From Chloroflexota bacterium (GTDB lineage: Bacteria > Chloroflexota > Chloroflexia > Chloroheliales > Chloroheliaceae), in the NCBI GenBank assembly GCA_028287745.1, contig JAQBPB010000071.1:1-64000 (forward strand): a stretch of DNA of 64,000 bases, in the 5' to 3' direction. A program made the translations under genes and the position numbers. Numbering within the stretch: the stretch's first letter is position 1; each line of letters starts with the position of its first letter. Below are positions 17,750-27,130 of this stretch, piece by piece. A model generated the notes under the pieces. The model ran no database searches. It was not told the DNA's origin and was given only the letters and a program-made list of their open reading frames with translations.

Positions 17750-18715
17750 CGTCCCCTTCGTAATCAATTCCAACAGCACCGGGTAAACAATCGCGGTGTT
17801 ATTAACTTTGGCATTTGGGTCTATCAGGTCGTGCGGCAAGCGGAGGGAAGCTTCAAATTCGTACATTTTAACCTGCCCGCCCGACCTGGCTTGCCACAGG
17901 CGGGTTAAATGTTTAACCAGTCCGTTATTTATCACAATATCGGCAGCGTTTATTATCACTACTATCTTGCGGCAGGCCGGGCCGGATTTGCGGGCCGCTT
18001 CAAAAACGGCCAGGCCCAGCCGGAAGAACTGGGCCGCCCCGTGTGATGAGTTCTTGATCTGGACATAAGGCGGGGCGATGGCCTGGTTTTCAGCCGTGCG
18101 CAAATTGTAAATATTAGGAAGGCGCAGCATTAATTTGGTTACCGTCCGGTGTATCAGGGGATTCGAGTGGTACAGGCCCAGGCTAGGGGAAATTATAACT
18201 ACTTGCTCGATATCCGGGCGAAATTGGGCCAGCCAGCTTGCCAGCACCCCGCCGCCCGATAACCCGACCACTGTCAGTTTATCGCCCAGCCCGTGGGAAA
18301 TAGCAAGGCACTCTTCGATAAAAGTCTTCAGGGCGTCGGCGGTCAGGCCGCTAAAACTGCCATTCAGGCGGTCGACCTGGCCGTGTAAAGGCAGCCGGGG
18401 CACAAACACATTGTAACCCATGGCATGAATTTGCTTGCCCAACGCTTCGAATTGCCGGGGGCAACTGGTAAGGCCATGCAGGAAAAGGACCGCTTGTCCG
18501 GTTTTATAGCCGTGTCCCAGCAAAATCGAACGGCAGGGTTCAAGAATTTCCGGCCCTTCTTTACCGGCTATCCCGGTCCGAAAGCGTTCCATGGTCATTT
18601 CGAAATCGGGGGCGGGTTCCGGTTTTGAGGCACTCAGGCTCTTAGTAGCAAGTGGTCTGAATAACCAGGCCAGCCCGGCGCAGGCCAATCCCAGCCCGGC
18701 TATAATGAGATGCAT
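17741..18715 (-). CDS. Membrane-anchored alpha/beta hydrolase (esterase/lipase-like)
   Basis: Serine hydrolase of the carboxylesterase/monoacylglycerol-lipase type. The start is taken at ATG 18715 because AAGGGG lies seven bases upstream. An ATG at 18733 lacks a site. Residues 1-22 form a signal anchor (MHLIIAGLGLACAGLAWLF), placing the enzyme outside or on the membrane. The oxyanion segment FLHGLTSCPRQF, the nucleophile elbow GLSGGG and a late acidic/His pair (NAADIVINN and RLPHDLIDP) are visible. The substrate is unknown. Its last four codons lie in repeat element C. Confidence 0.83.
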   Translation of the reverse strand: MHLIIAGLGLACAGLAWLFRPLATKSLSASKPEPAPDFEMTMERFRTGIAGKEGPEILEPCRSILLGHGYKTGQAVLFLHGLTSCPRQFEALGKQIHAMGYNVFVPRLPLHGQVDRLNGSFSGLTADALKTFIEECLAISHGLGDKLTVVGLSGGGVLASWLAQFRPDIEQVVIISPSLGLYHSNPLIHRTVTKLMLRLPNIYNLRTAENQAIAPPYVQIKNSSHGAAQFFRLGLAVFEAARKSGPACRKIVVIINAADIVINNGLVKHLTRLWQARSGGQVKMYEFEASLRLPHDLIDPNAKVNNTAIVYPVLLELITKGTGT

Positions 18716-19247
18716 AGCTTTTCCCCTTACCATTTTGCGCGTGGCAACTTCAATTTACTATTTTCATAGTTTAAGCCATAATCTGCGGTGTCGCGGCTAA
18801 ACAATTATTGCAACCTGACCCAATTCTACTAACCGCTTTCTAAACCAGTTGTGGCTGGATGTCTATCTTTTTATAGTTATAATCCTGTATTAGCCGTTTT
18901 ATGCATTATAACTTAAGCTTCTTCTTCTAGTAATGTCACCTGAAACCCACTTAAAATAGTCATAATGCGGGATTGCCTATAGTACATAACCATTTCGCAC
19001 AAAAAAGCTAATATTTGTAGTTATATAGATATAACCATCTAAACAATTAAGAAAATTAATTTCCTGATTAAATATATTGACAAATTTAAGTCTTATGATA
19101 AAATTTAATTGGTTGATCAAATATTCTAAAATCCCATTAAAACAGAAACCATTGAGCGGCAGCGGAAACAAATTTGGGCTGCCCGGCAATTATTAAGATT
19201 TACCGGCTTATTTTAAGAGCGGTTAATTTGTGAGACGAGGTAATTTG
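18716..19247. other. AT-rich intergenic gap, no gene seen
   Basis: About 530 bases separate the divergent hydrolase and ABC transporter genes. The stretch 18840-19200 is strongly AT-rich with many short A and T runs. I see no convincing reading frame, RNA structure or clear promoter. It is long enough to hold promoters for both directions. Confidence 0.5.
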
Positions 19248-20210
19248 ATGTCAATTATCGAAACAACGGGCCTTACCAAATCCTTCAAGACCCGGCGCGG
19301 CGTGGTCGAAGCTGTTAAAAGTGTTGATATGAAAGTCGAGGAAGGTGAAATCTTTGGCTTTCTCGGCCCCAACGGCGCGGGGAAAACCACCACCATGCGA
19401 ATGCTCTCTACCCTGATGCAGCCCAGCGGCGGCCGGGCCAGCGTAGTAGGTTATGACCTGCTTAAAGAACCGGGCAGAGTGCGCGAGCGCATCGGCTACG
19501 TCAGCCAGGCGGGCGGGGTTGATATAGCTATCAGCGGCCGCGAGAACCTGGTATTGCAGGGCCGCCTGTATCGCCTGAGCGCTGCCAGGGCTAAAGACCG
19601 CGCCCAGGAACTTATCGTAGCCCTACAGCTAGAGGAATTTGCCGATAGAGCGGCCAAAACATATTCAGGCGGCCAGAAACGGCGGCTGGATATCGCCCTG
19701 GGTATGGCCCATCAACCGCCCCTGCTGTTTCTGGATGAACCGACCACCGGCCTCGACCCCCAAAGCCGGGCGCACCTGTGGGAAGAAGTCCGCAAGTTGC
19801 GTAATGACGGCACGACAATCTTTCTGACAACCCATTACCTGGACGAAGCGGACGCCCTTTGCGACCGGCTGTGCATTATAGATAACGGCATGATTGTCGC
19901 GGAAGGCACCCCTGATGTCCTCAAACGCCAGGTAGCGGGCGATGTAATCACGCTGGGCCTGGAAACCCATAACGGGGCTTTATTGCAGGCCCAGGCTCTG
20001 CTGGGTAAACAAAGCTTTGTCAAGGAAATTCAGGTGGAAAAGGACCAGTTACGGCTTTATGTCGAGCGCGGCGAACAGGCGCTTCCTTTGATTTTGCGAG
20101 TGCTGGATGGCGCGGGGCTGGGCTTGCAAACCATAGCCCTGGCCCGCCCCAGCCTGGATGATGTTTTCTTGCGCCAGACCGGCCGCTCACTGCGGGAGGA
20201 AGCCGCCTGA
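19248..20210 (+). CDS. ABC transporter ATP-binding protein, DrrA-like
   Basis: Nucleotide-binding subunit of an ABC-2-type exporter, close in layout to daunorubicin-resistance DrrA. Start at ATG 19248 (MSIIETTGL), with GAGG seven bases before. An in-frame GTG at 19230 lies upstream of that site. Walker A is GPNGAGKTT, signature YSGGQKRRLD, Walker B LLFLDEPTTGLDP and the switch His lies in LTTHYLDEA. The C-terminal 80 residues form the DrrA-type regulatory extension ending in RPSLDDVFLRQTGRSLRE. The permease follows after 51 bases. The exported compound is unknown. Confidence 0.93.
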   Translation: MSIIETTGLTKSFKTRRGVVEAVKSVDMKVEEGEIFGFLGPNGAGKTTTMRMLSTLMQPSGGRASVVGYDLLKEPGRVRERIGYVSQAGGVDIAISGRENLVLQGRLYRLSAARAKDRAQELIVALQLEEFADRAAKTYSGGQKRRLDIALGMAHQPPLLFLDEPTTGLDPQSRAHLWEEVRKLRNDGTTIFLTTHYLDEADALCDRLCIIDNGMIVAEGTPDVLKRQVAGDVITLGLETHNGALLQAQALLGKQSFVKEIQVEKDQLRLYVERGEQALPLILRVLDGAGLGLQTIALARPSLDDVFLRQTGRSLREEAA

Positions 20211-20261
20211 GCCAGCCTTATTTCAGGCTAATCAGGAAAATTACTTTACCAGGAGAATAAA

Positions 20262-21020
20262 ATGAGACTTATTACCGATACCTGGTTGCTCTTTACAAAC
20301 TACGTTTCGAGTACCCTGCGCCAGCCGGTCTGGATTATCGTCAGCCTGTTTACGCCGATTTGTTACCTGCTGTTGTTTGCGCCTTTGCTGGATAAGATGA
20401 TTACCGGCGGCGCACCGGGCACGAATGCCCTGACCAGCTTTACGCCGGGCGTAGTGGTAATGCTGGGCATGTTCGGCTCGCTTTTTGTGGGCTTTAGCAT
20501 TATCAGTGATTTAAGGGCCGGGATTGTGGAACGGTTGCGGGTCACCCCGGTGAGCCGCCTGGCTCCGCTGCTGGCGCGAGCGCTGCGGGACGCCTGTCTT
20601 TTGCTGGTGCAGTGCGTGGTATTACTCGGGTTAGCGTACCTGATGGGCCTAAAAGCCAATTTAGGGGGCGTGCTGTTGAGCCTGGTGCTGGTTATACCGA
20701 TGGGTGTCGCCCTGGCTTCGGTATCTTACGCCCTGGGCTTGATTCTCAAAAGTGAAGATGCCTTCGCCCCGCTGCTCAACTTCTTTGTCACGCCACTGCT
20801 ACTTTTGTCCGGAATTCTATTGCCGCTGACTTTAGCCCCGGACTGGCTGCAAGGAGCGGCCAAAATTAGCCCGTTCTATTACGTGGTCAATGCCACGCGC
20901 GCCCTGTTCATCGGTGATTTCAACGATAGTTCGGTCTGGATTGGCTTCTTGCTGGTCACGGTCCTGGCGATATTAGCCGTTTACTGGGCCGCCAGCGTCT
21001 TTCGCAAAGCGACTGCATAG
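20262..21020 (+). CDS. ABC-2 type permease, DrrB-like
   Basis: Six-span membrane partner of the preceding ATPase. Segments include PVWIIVSLFTPICYLLLFAP, VVMLGMFGSLFVGFSII, VVLLGLAYLMGL, LVLVIPMGVALASVSYALGL and FVTPLLLLSGILLPLTLAPDWLQG, the last being the conserved ABC-2 signature region, followed by SPFYYVVNATRALF. The length of 252 residues is typical. AGGAGA is six bases before the ATG. With the ATPase it forms a complete half-size exporter for drugs, lipids or glycolipids. Confidence 0.92.
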   Translation: MRLITDTWLLFTNYVSSTLRQPVWIIVSLFTPICYLLLFAPLLDKMITGGAPGTNALTSFTPGVVVMLGMFGSLFVGFSIISDLRAGIVERLRVTPVSRLAPLLARALRDACLLLVQCVVLLGLAYLMGLKANLGGVLLSLVLVIPMGVALASVSYALGLILKSEDAFAPLLNFFVTPLLLLSGILLPLTLAPDWLQGAAKISPFYYVVNATRALFIGDFNDSSVWIGFLLVTVLAILAVYWAASVFRKATA

Positions 21021-21033
21021 GCCGGTTCTAACT

Positions 21034-21075
21034 AAAAGGGCCGGGGAATGAGTTCCCCGGCCCTTTTCTTTTTGT
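21034..21075. terminator. Bidirectional terminator, exporter/MFS
   Basis: Perfect 15-bp stem AAAAGGGCCGGGGAA (21034-21048) and TTCCCCGGCCCTTTT (21053-21067) with loop TGAG, continuing CTTTTT on the plus strand. It can also stop the converging MFS gene. Confidence 0.9.
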
Positions 21076-21099
21076 AGTGAAGGTTAGTTACCTGAACCT

Positions 21100-22641
21100 T
21101 TAGTGAGCGATTTGCTGGCCCGGTTTTAGATGGTCATCAATGTCGTGGTTATGCGAGCGCATATAGATAACGCTGCCCAGGGAAATTACCCCAAGGATCA
21201 ATGAGTAAATCATCAAACCGTTAAAGCCCTGCAAATCAACAAACAGGCCGCCGACAAAGACCCCGACCAACTGGCCGAGACCAAGCAAGACCGAGTACAA
21301 TCCCATAACCGCGCCACGCTTGCCTGGCAAGGTTTCCGAGATAGCGGCCATGTGGGTCAACGCGGCCGGAGTAAAACCGCTCATTACCACAACGCTAATC
21401 AAGACAATGGGCAGGAGGACCCACATTTCATTTCTGGCAGTTTCGGTGATGGTTAGTGGGTTATTGCCCAGGCCGTTGATAAGTAGTAGAGCACCACAAC
21501 TGACAAACAGGCCGCCCAGAGCCAGGACCATTACCGAAGTACGCCGCATCTTGGGTACAAAGACTGTCCAGATACCCATACCCAGGATAAACACTACCCC
21601 ATACAGACCGACAATATTCGAAGCTTCACCTGGCAGGAAACCGCCGTGTAAAAGCTGGTTGGGGAAACGGGCATCAGCGTTTACCTCGCCATGAGTTATC
21701 GCGCAATAGTTTTGCGAGAAAGCCTGGACGGCCGGTTTGATGTTATCGGTCACTTTTTCCAGGGCCACCCGGCAGGTCGAGGTAGGGTAAGCCAGGATAA
21801 TCAGGCTCAGGGTCAGCCAGGCGCCAATCATAGCGTTAATAGCCAACCAGGCCGGGACGAAGGTGAAAATCCGCTTGTTGGTCAGGATTTCCCGGTATTC
21901 CCGGATAGAACCGTGCTGCCCGGCCGCATTAGTGCGGTTCAGGCTTTCCTTCATCCAGATAGCAATCACGATGTAGCAGAGGGCGTAAACTGCGACAGCC
22001 ACAAAGAAACCGGCCCGGCCAATCATACTCCAGACCAGCCCGCCAAAAGGAATCGCCAACGCGATACCGCTGATGGTGACTACCTCGTAAGCAGTCAACA
22101 CGCGCACCCGGAATCTTTCGTCTCCGACTGTTGTATCGGTCAGGTAGCCCAGGTTGGAGGGAGCATTAAGAGCCGCCGCCGAGCCTTCCAGCAAGCGCCC
22201 GACCATAACCAATATAAGAATGGCAACCAGTTCTAAAGAAAAGTTACTGGCATTTAGTTGAGGGTTCGGGAATAAAAAGGAGGTCCCAGCCAGGACCAGG
22301 GAAGCAAATGCCCCCACCACGGGAGCATATAGCATAAAAGGCTTGCGCCCTTTCCGGTCGCTCAAGACCCCGACCAGTGGGGCCAGTAAAAGTTCACTGA
22401 TGTAGAAACACTCGATCACAAGCACGACCAGGGCAGCGGACTCAGATTCTTTACCAATCCAGAAACTTAAAATAACAAAACTGGTACGTGCACCAATCCG
22501 GATAAGAAGAGTGGATATAATACTGGCAACGATTGAAACCATTCCGACCGCCGCCGCAGGAGAAAGCGGGGCTTCTCCCGGTTGTCCTTTCGCAGCACCT
22601 ACCGTCTGAACCGTACTTTTAATTTCATCTTCAACGCTCAT
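21100..22641 (-). CDS. MFS transporter with an extra outer loop
   Basis: Twelve-span major facilitator. The cytoplasmic loop motif A reads GVLSDRKGRKPFM between helices 2 and 3. N- and C-terminal halves are both complete (for example GKRGAVMGLYSVLLGLGQLVG). Between spans 7 and 8, residues 285-337 form a hydrophilic insert with two Cys (STCRVALEK and SQNYCAIT) not usual in the family. It could be disulfide-bonded outside the cell. A 30-residue disordered N-terminus precedes helix 1. GAAAGGT is six bases before the ATG. Substrate unknown; drug efflux is the default guess. Confidence 0.85.
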   Translation of the reverse strand: MSVEDEIKSTVQTVGAAKGQPGEAPLSPAAAVGMVSIVASIISTLLIRIGARTSFVILSFWIGKESESAALVVLVIECFYISELLLAPLVGVLSDRKGRKPFMLYAPVVGAFASLVLAGTSFLFPNPQLNASNFSLELVAILILVMVGRLLEGSAAALNAPSNLGYLTDTTVGDERFRVRVLTAYEVVTISGIALAIPFGGLVWSMIGRAGFFVAVAVYALCYIVIAIWMKESLNRTNAAGQHGSIREYREILTNKRIFTFVPAWLAINAMIGAWLTLSLIILAYPTSTCRVALEKVTDNIKPAVQAFSQNYCAITHGEVNADARFPNQLLHGGFLPGEASNIVGLYGVVFILGMGIWTVFVPKMRRTSVMVLALGGLFVSCGALLLINGLGNNPLTITETARNEMWVLLPIVLISVVVMSGFTPAALTHMAAISETLPGKRGAVMGLYSVLLGLGQLVGVFVGGLFVDLQGFNGLMIYSLILGVISLGSVIYMRSHNHDIDDHLKPGQQIAH

Positions 22642-22828
22642 TTGTTACCTTTCAAAAATTGGCTTTGTTTTCCGAACTTAGTGTGATGGGAGCTTGTTTG
22701 ATGGAACTTATACCTTTACCGAATGCTGCGCTAATGAAAGCCAGTTTAAACCCTTCGACTAAATATGTAAAGATTATTTTATCGTATTTAAGATAATTTA
22801 CAAGTGACTACTGTCACTCACCAATCTA

Positions 22829-22857
22829 TTGCTTATAGCCAGGTTTTACCTTAGAAT
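22829..22857 (+). promoter_or_regulatory. Candidate promoter of the kinase/peptidase unit
   Basis: TTGCTT (22829-22834), 17 bases, TAGAAT (22852-22857). Just upstream is a small inverted repeat AGTGAC-TACT-GTCACT (about 22803-22818) that could be an operator. Confidence 0.5.
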
Positions 22858-22920
22858 ATTATTACGTTTCTGGCGGAAATTAGTTTGTCAAAATTACTCC
22901 TAAAAAGATCCTGGAGTGAA

Positions 22921-25200
22921 ATGATTACCGAAACCAGCGTTTTGAATAACAGGTACCGGTTAGAAAAAAAAGTCGGCCAGGGCGGGTTTGCCCAGGTCTT
23001 CCTGGCAACCGATTTGCTGTTGGAACGCCGGGTAGCCCTTAAAGTCTTAAACTCGGAATTAAATGACGACACCGATTTCCTGGAACGTTTCAGCCGGGAA
23101 GCTAAAGCAATCGCGACCCTGGACCACCCCAATATCCTGGCTATTCACGATTTCGGCCAGGCTGAAGACACCGCTTACCTGGTAACTCCCTATATCGAAG
23201 GCGGCACTCTTTACGATAAAATGCGCCAGGAGAAGAACATTCCTCCGGCTATGGCGGCCCGCTACCTGCGCCAGGTAGCCTCCGCACTGGATTACGCCCA
23301 CCGCCGCAATATCGTCCACCGCGATATAAAACCGCACAACATGTTATTGCGCAGCGAGGATAGCCACCTGTTTTTGGCTGATTTCGGCATTGCAAAAGTC
23401 CTCAGTTCGGCCAGTTCCCAGAGCCGCACCAGCGCTATCGGGACGATTTCCTATATGTCGCCCGAACAGTTGGCTGGTAATGTCGGCAAGGCGACCGACA
23501 TCTATGCGCTGGGCTGCGTCCTTTTCCAGATGCTGGTCGGCCAGGTGCCTTTCACAGGCCCGACCGAACAGGTCATAATGGGCCATATAAACGGCGAAAT
23601 TCCTTCCGTGGTCCAGCGCAGCCAGGGGCGGCTTTCCGAGTCAATGCAGACGGTGTTCGACCGGGCCCTGGCAAAACAGCCGGAAGACCGCTACCAGTCG
23701 GCCCTGGAACTGTCACTGGCCTTTGAAGCGGCCCTGGAAGGCCCGGGTCTGACTAATCCTTTGCCGGACAGCGGTGGCTACCTGGACCCGAATGCCCGGA
23801 CCCAATACGCCGCTACCGAAATTCGTATTCCAACAATTACTCCCCAGGTTGGACCTACCGGCTACAACTTGCACCAGAGCCAGCCCCGGACGGTCAACCC
23901 GCCACCCGGCGTGGTTTATGGTAATCCGGCGGTTTCGAATACACCTCCCTACCCGGTTGCCGGTGGGGCGGCTACTCCGCCCGGCTATCCGCACCAGGCG
24001 GCCTGGAATACCGGGCCGGGAGCGCCACCACCACCAAAAAAGAGTCCTAATTTCCTTTTATTTGGCGGCCTGGGTTTAGTTATCGTGGCGCTGCTGGCCG
24101 TAATTGCAGCACTGGCTTTAAGTAACTCCGCCCCGAACAATACACAAACGCCCATAGCCGCAGTCCCCACCCAGACCGCCACCGTCCCGGCCACAAACCC
24201 GGCAGTTACGGCGGCGGCCACCCAGACCCCGGTTAACAGCCCGAATACGGTAACTCCGGAACCAGGCCTCCCGGCAACTACCAGCGCCGCCAGCACTACC
24301 GCAGCTCCTACCGAAGTTCCAACTACCCAGGCGGCACCGCCAACTATTACGCCCGCGCCGCCGACAGCAACGGTTGCGCCGGTTCCTACTACCAACCCAC
24401 CGGCTCCAACTTTAAATGTTGACCGGGGGGCGATTAACAACGCCCTGTCCAACCTGCCCGGCACCTATTCGGCCTTTATTATTTTGCCGGACAACCGGAC
24501 AATAGAAGCCGACCCTGACCGGGCCTTACCATCGGCCAGCACAATCAAGTTCTGGATTGCCGCTACTTGCTACGAAGAAGCTAAAGCCGGGAGGTTTAAC
24601 CTGGCTGATAACCACCGGGTTGTAAGTAGCGATATAGCCAGCGGCACTGGTATCCTGTCCAGCAACGTGGGAAAGGTCTACACCTACGGAGCGCTAATCA
24701 CTACTATGCTGACCTATAGTGATAACAGCGCGGCCAACCTGTTAATCAATAAACTGGGCGGAATGGCAAAAATCAACAATTATATCCAGGCCAATAATTA
24801 CAAAGCGACCAAATTACAGCGCTTCCTGGGCGATGTCAACAACCCGAATAATAACTTCACTTCGGCCCGCGATACCGCCACTTTCCTGCAGCGCGTCCTG
24901 CAGGGTAATATTGTAGATAAAGCCAGTTCAGACCTGATCCTGGGGGCTTTACAGGCTCGCCGGACATATGCCTCCGACCAGAACTTCTTTGGCACCCGGC
25001 TTAATGGCTTCCAGAAAGATAATTATTTGCATATCAGCGGGACCGGGACCAGGGTTCGTAACGAAGTTGGCGCAGTGCCCATTGCGGACTCAGGCAGCGT
25101 AATTATCGCAATCCTGGATTCGGATATGCCAAACGAAAGCGCGGCCGAGAACTCGATTGCCACAGCAGTCCAGGTAATCAGCCAGGCAATCAAACGTTAG
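22921..25200 (+). CDS. Ser/Thr kinase fused to beta-lactamase/PBP-like serine hydrolase
   Basis: A transmembrane fusion. Residues 1-270 are a PknB-type kinase with Lys41, Asp135 in HRDIKPHN, DFGIAK and SYMSPEQLAG. A Pro/Gly/Tyr-rich linker, one span (about 377-400) and a Thr/Pro/Ala-rich outer linker follow. The last 250 residues are a class-A-beta-lactamase-fold domain. It has Ser540-x-x-Lys543, Ser600-Asp601-Asn602 and Ser706-Gly-Thr-Gly in place of KTG. The 60-residue spacing between the first two motifs equals that of class A enzymes. The general-base Glu of the omega loop is not seen. ATG 22921 has GGAG; TTG at 22885 is an alternative. It probably senses or processes peptidoglycan or beta-lactams outside and signals inside. 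Confidence 0.88.
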   Translation: MITETSVLNNRYRLEKKVGQGGFAQVFLATDLLLERRVALKVLNSELNDDTDFLERFSREAKAIATLDHPNILAIHDFGQAEDTAYLVTPYIEGGTLYDKMRQEKNIPPAMAARYLRQVASALDYAHRRNIVHRDIKPHNMLLRSEDSHLFLADFGIAKVLSSASSQSRTSAIGTISYMSPEQLAGNVGKATDIYALGCVLFQMLVGQVPFTGPTEQVIMGHINGEIPSVVQRSQGRLSESMQTVFDRALAKQPEDRYQSALELSLAFEAALEGPGLTNPLPDSGGYLDPNARTQYAATEIRIPTITPQVGPTGYNLHQSQPRTVNPPPGVVYGNPAVSNTPPYPVAGGAATPPGYPHQAAWNTGPGAPPPPKKSPNFLLFGGLGLVIVALLAVIAALALSNSAPNNTQTPIAAVPTQTATVPATNPAVTAAATQTPVNSPNTVTPEPGLPATTSAASTTAAPTEVPTTQAAPPTITPAPPTATVAPVPTTNPPAPTLNVDRGAINNALSNLPGTYSAFIILPDNRTIEADPDRALPSASTIKFWIAATCYEEAKAGRFNLADNHRVVSSDIASGTGILSSNVGKVYTYGALITTMLTYSDNSAANLLINKLGGMAKINNYIQANNYKATKLQRFLGDVNNPNNNFTSARDTATFLQRVLQGNIVDKASSDLILGALQARRTYASDQNFFGTRLNGFQKDNYLHISGTGTRVRNEVGAVPIADSGSVIIAILDSDMPNESAAENSIATAVQVISQAIKR

Positions 25201-25216
25201 AAAAAGGTCAGGATTA

Positions 25217-27124
25217 TTGACCCGCAAACTCCTTCCGGTGGTTTTGGCCCTGGGCCTGGTTGTACTGGCTGGCCTGGTCTTCTTGCTTATTTCTAATTCT
25301 TCCAGCCCCAACCAGGCCGCTTTAACGCCAGGTGAAGTTAGCCGGTTATCTCCGGCCCCCGGCCCTATAAGTATGGCACCGGTCAATACCAGCCCTACCG
25401 GGGCGACAACCGGCCCGGTGCCAACCACTCAAACTCCGGTACCAGCCACAACCACGCCGCCGGTGACCGCCACCGCGCCTGTTAGCACCGAACCATCGCC
25501 CCCCACCCCTTCCACAGCGCCAGGCCCTACACCGGACCCGGCCAACCCCTGCCCGGCCGACCGCAGCGCCTACACCGGATATTTGAAGCCGGAGCTTTTA
25601 AACGCGCTCCTACCCCAATTCCGCCAACCGGCAAACTTACCGGCCCATCCGGCCCTTTATACAATGGACCTGAAGGTTGACCCGGCTGCCAGCAGTTATT
25701 CCGGCCGGTTAACCCTGGATTTCTGGAACCGTTCGCTTCAGCCAATGCCCCAGGTTATCTTGCGGACCTATCCCGACTTCTTCCGGGCCATAGGTGCGGA
25801 ACTCACCCTGGGTAATATTGAGGTAAACGGCCAACCCACCACCTTTAAAGAACGAGCTCTAACCTACCAGGAAGTTATACCGGTCGCGCCGATTGCCCCG
25901 TGCAGTCAGGCCCGCCTGGCGGTTAGTTTCCAGGGGAAAATCCCGACCCAACAGCGGGAAAATCAATACGCCATAGGCACCTTTTATGCCGGGCAGGGCT
26001 TCTTCGCCCTGGGCACTTTCTACCCTCAAGTGGCCGTCTGGGAGAAACAGCCCGGCGCGGCTACCTGGGATTGGACTATTACCCCGGTCAGGGCCAGTTC
26101 GGACCTGACCGCCGCTACTGCCGCTTTCTATGATGTGCGGCTGCAAGTACCGGAGGCTTACCAGCTAATCGCGGCCGGGGTCCCGGCCGGTACTGCGCCC
26201 GGAGAACCCGGTTTTAAAGCCTGGCGTTTTGTAGGGGGGCCGCTGCGGGAGTTCGCGGCGGTCGGTGGCCAGGGCTTTACCACCAGCCCTTTGACCGGGA
26301 AAACCCGCGATAACGTCCAGGTGAAAGTTTATAGCGTACCCAGCGCGGACCCGGCCACTGCGGCCCGCCAGCAAGATTTCTCGCGAAAAGCCATGGATGT
26401 CACTATAGCCACTCTGGAAGAATTTGGAGAGGTGATCGGCCCGTATCCCTACCAGCAGTACAGCCTGGTTGAATTCCCCTTGACGGGCTTTAACGGTGTT
26501 GAATGGCCCATGTTCACCCAACTAAGCCAGGATATTTTCCGGCAGAGATACACAAAAGATGATGAAAAAGAATTTGGCGGGCTGGTTTATTCCAAGCCGG
26601 GCACCCTGGTTGTCATTCACGAAACCCTTCACCAGTGGTGGTACAACCTGGTAGGCAACGACCAGCAGGCCGAACCTTTCCTGGATGAGGGTTTGACCGA
26701 ATACAGCGCCTATCTGCTGCCGGAGCTGACCGCCAGGCGCAAAAATCTCCCGGCCGAAAGCGCCCAGGCCTTTGCCAGGGAGTGGCTGGACCGCCTGCGT
26801 AACCGGGTTAAACAGCAAGACCTGCCGGGGATAGGCGACCTGAAGGCCGCTTCAAGCGCAGCCGAAGTAAGCCTGGACCAGGCCGGGTTTATTTATTATC
26901 GCAAAGTACCCCTGATGTATGAGGCTTTCCGGGCTAAATTTGGGGAGGAAGCTCTTTATCGCTTCATGAAAGCTTATATGCAAACCAACCGGTACGGCCT
27001 GGCGCACCTGGCCGACTTAAGGCGCGAACTGGCGGCGGCAGTACCAGGCCGGGAAACCGAAGTAAACGGCTTTATCGACCGCTGGCTGTTTGACCAGAAG
27101 CTGGCCGAAGACCTGGGGAATTAA
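25217..27124 (+). CDS. M1-family metallopeptidase, secreted/anchored
   Basis: Zinc aminopeptidase-like enzyme. HETLH at 468-472 is followed after 18 residues by Glu491 in DEGLTEY, the gluzincin signature. GFNGVEWPMF stands where GAMEN-type exopeptidase residues lie. An N-terminal signal anchor (LLPVVLALGLVVLAGLVFLL) and a Pro/Thr-rich linker of about 80 residues place it outside the membrane, matching the linker style of the kinase fusion 16 bases upstream. The two are almost certainly one operon. The M1 N-terminal beta-saddle is present (LTLDFWNRS). Start is TTG with AAAAGG nine bases before. Substrates may be short peptides at the cell surface. Confidence 0.9.
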   Translation: MTRKLLPVVLALGLVVLAGLVFLLISNSSSPNQAALTPGEVSRLSPAPGPISMAPVNTSPTGATTGPVPTTQTPVPATTTPPVTATAPVSTEPSPPTPSTAPGPTPDPANPCPADRSAYTGYLKPELLNALLPQFRQPANLPAHPALYTMDLKVDPAASSYSGRLTLDFWNRSLQPMPQVILRTYPDFFRAIGAELTLGNIEVNGQPTTFKERALTYQEVIPVAPIAPCSQARLAVSFQGKIPTQQRENQYAIGTFYAGQGFFALGTFYPQVAVWEKQPGAATWDWTITPVRASSDLTAATAAFYDVRLQVPEAYQLIAAGVPAGTAPGEPGFKAWRFVGGPLREFAAVGGQGFTTSPLTGKTRDNVQVKVYSVPSADPATAARQQDFSRKAMDVTIATLEEFGEVIGPYPYQQYSLVEFPLTGFNGVEWPMFTQLSQDIFRQRYTKDDEKEFGGLVYSKPGTLVVIHETLHQWWYNLVGNDQQAEPFLDEGLTEYSAYLLPELTARRKNLPAESAQAFAREWLDRLRNRVKQQDLPGIGDLKAASSAAEVSLDQAGFIYYRKVPLMYEAFRAKFGEEALYRFMKAYMQTNRYGLAHLADLRRELAAAVPGRETEVNGFIDRWLFDQKLAEDLGN

Positions 27125-27130
27125 AAAACA

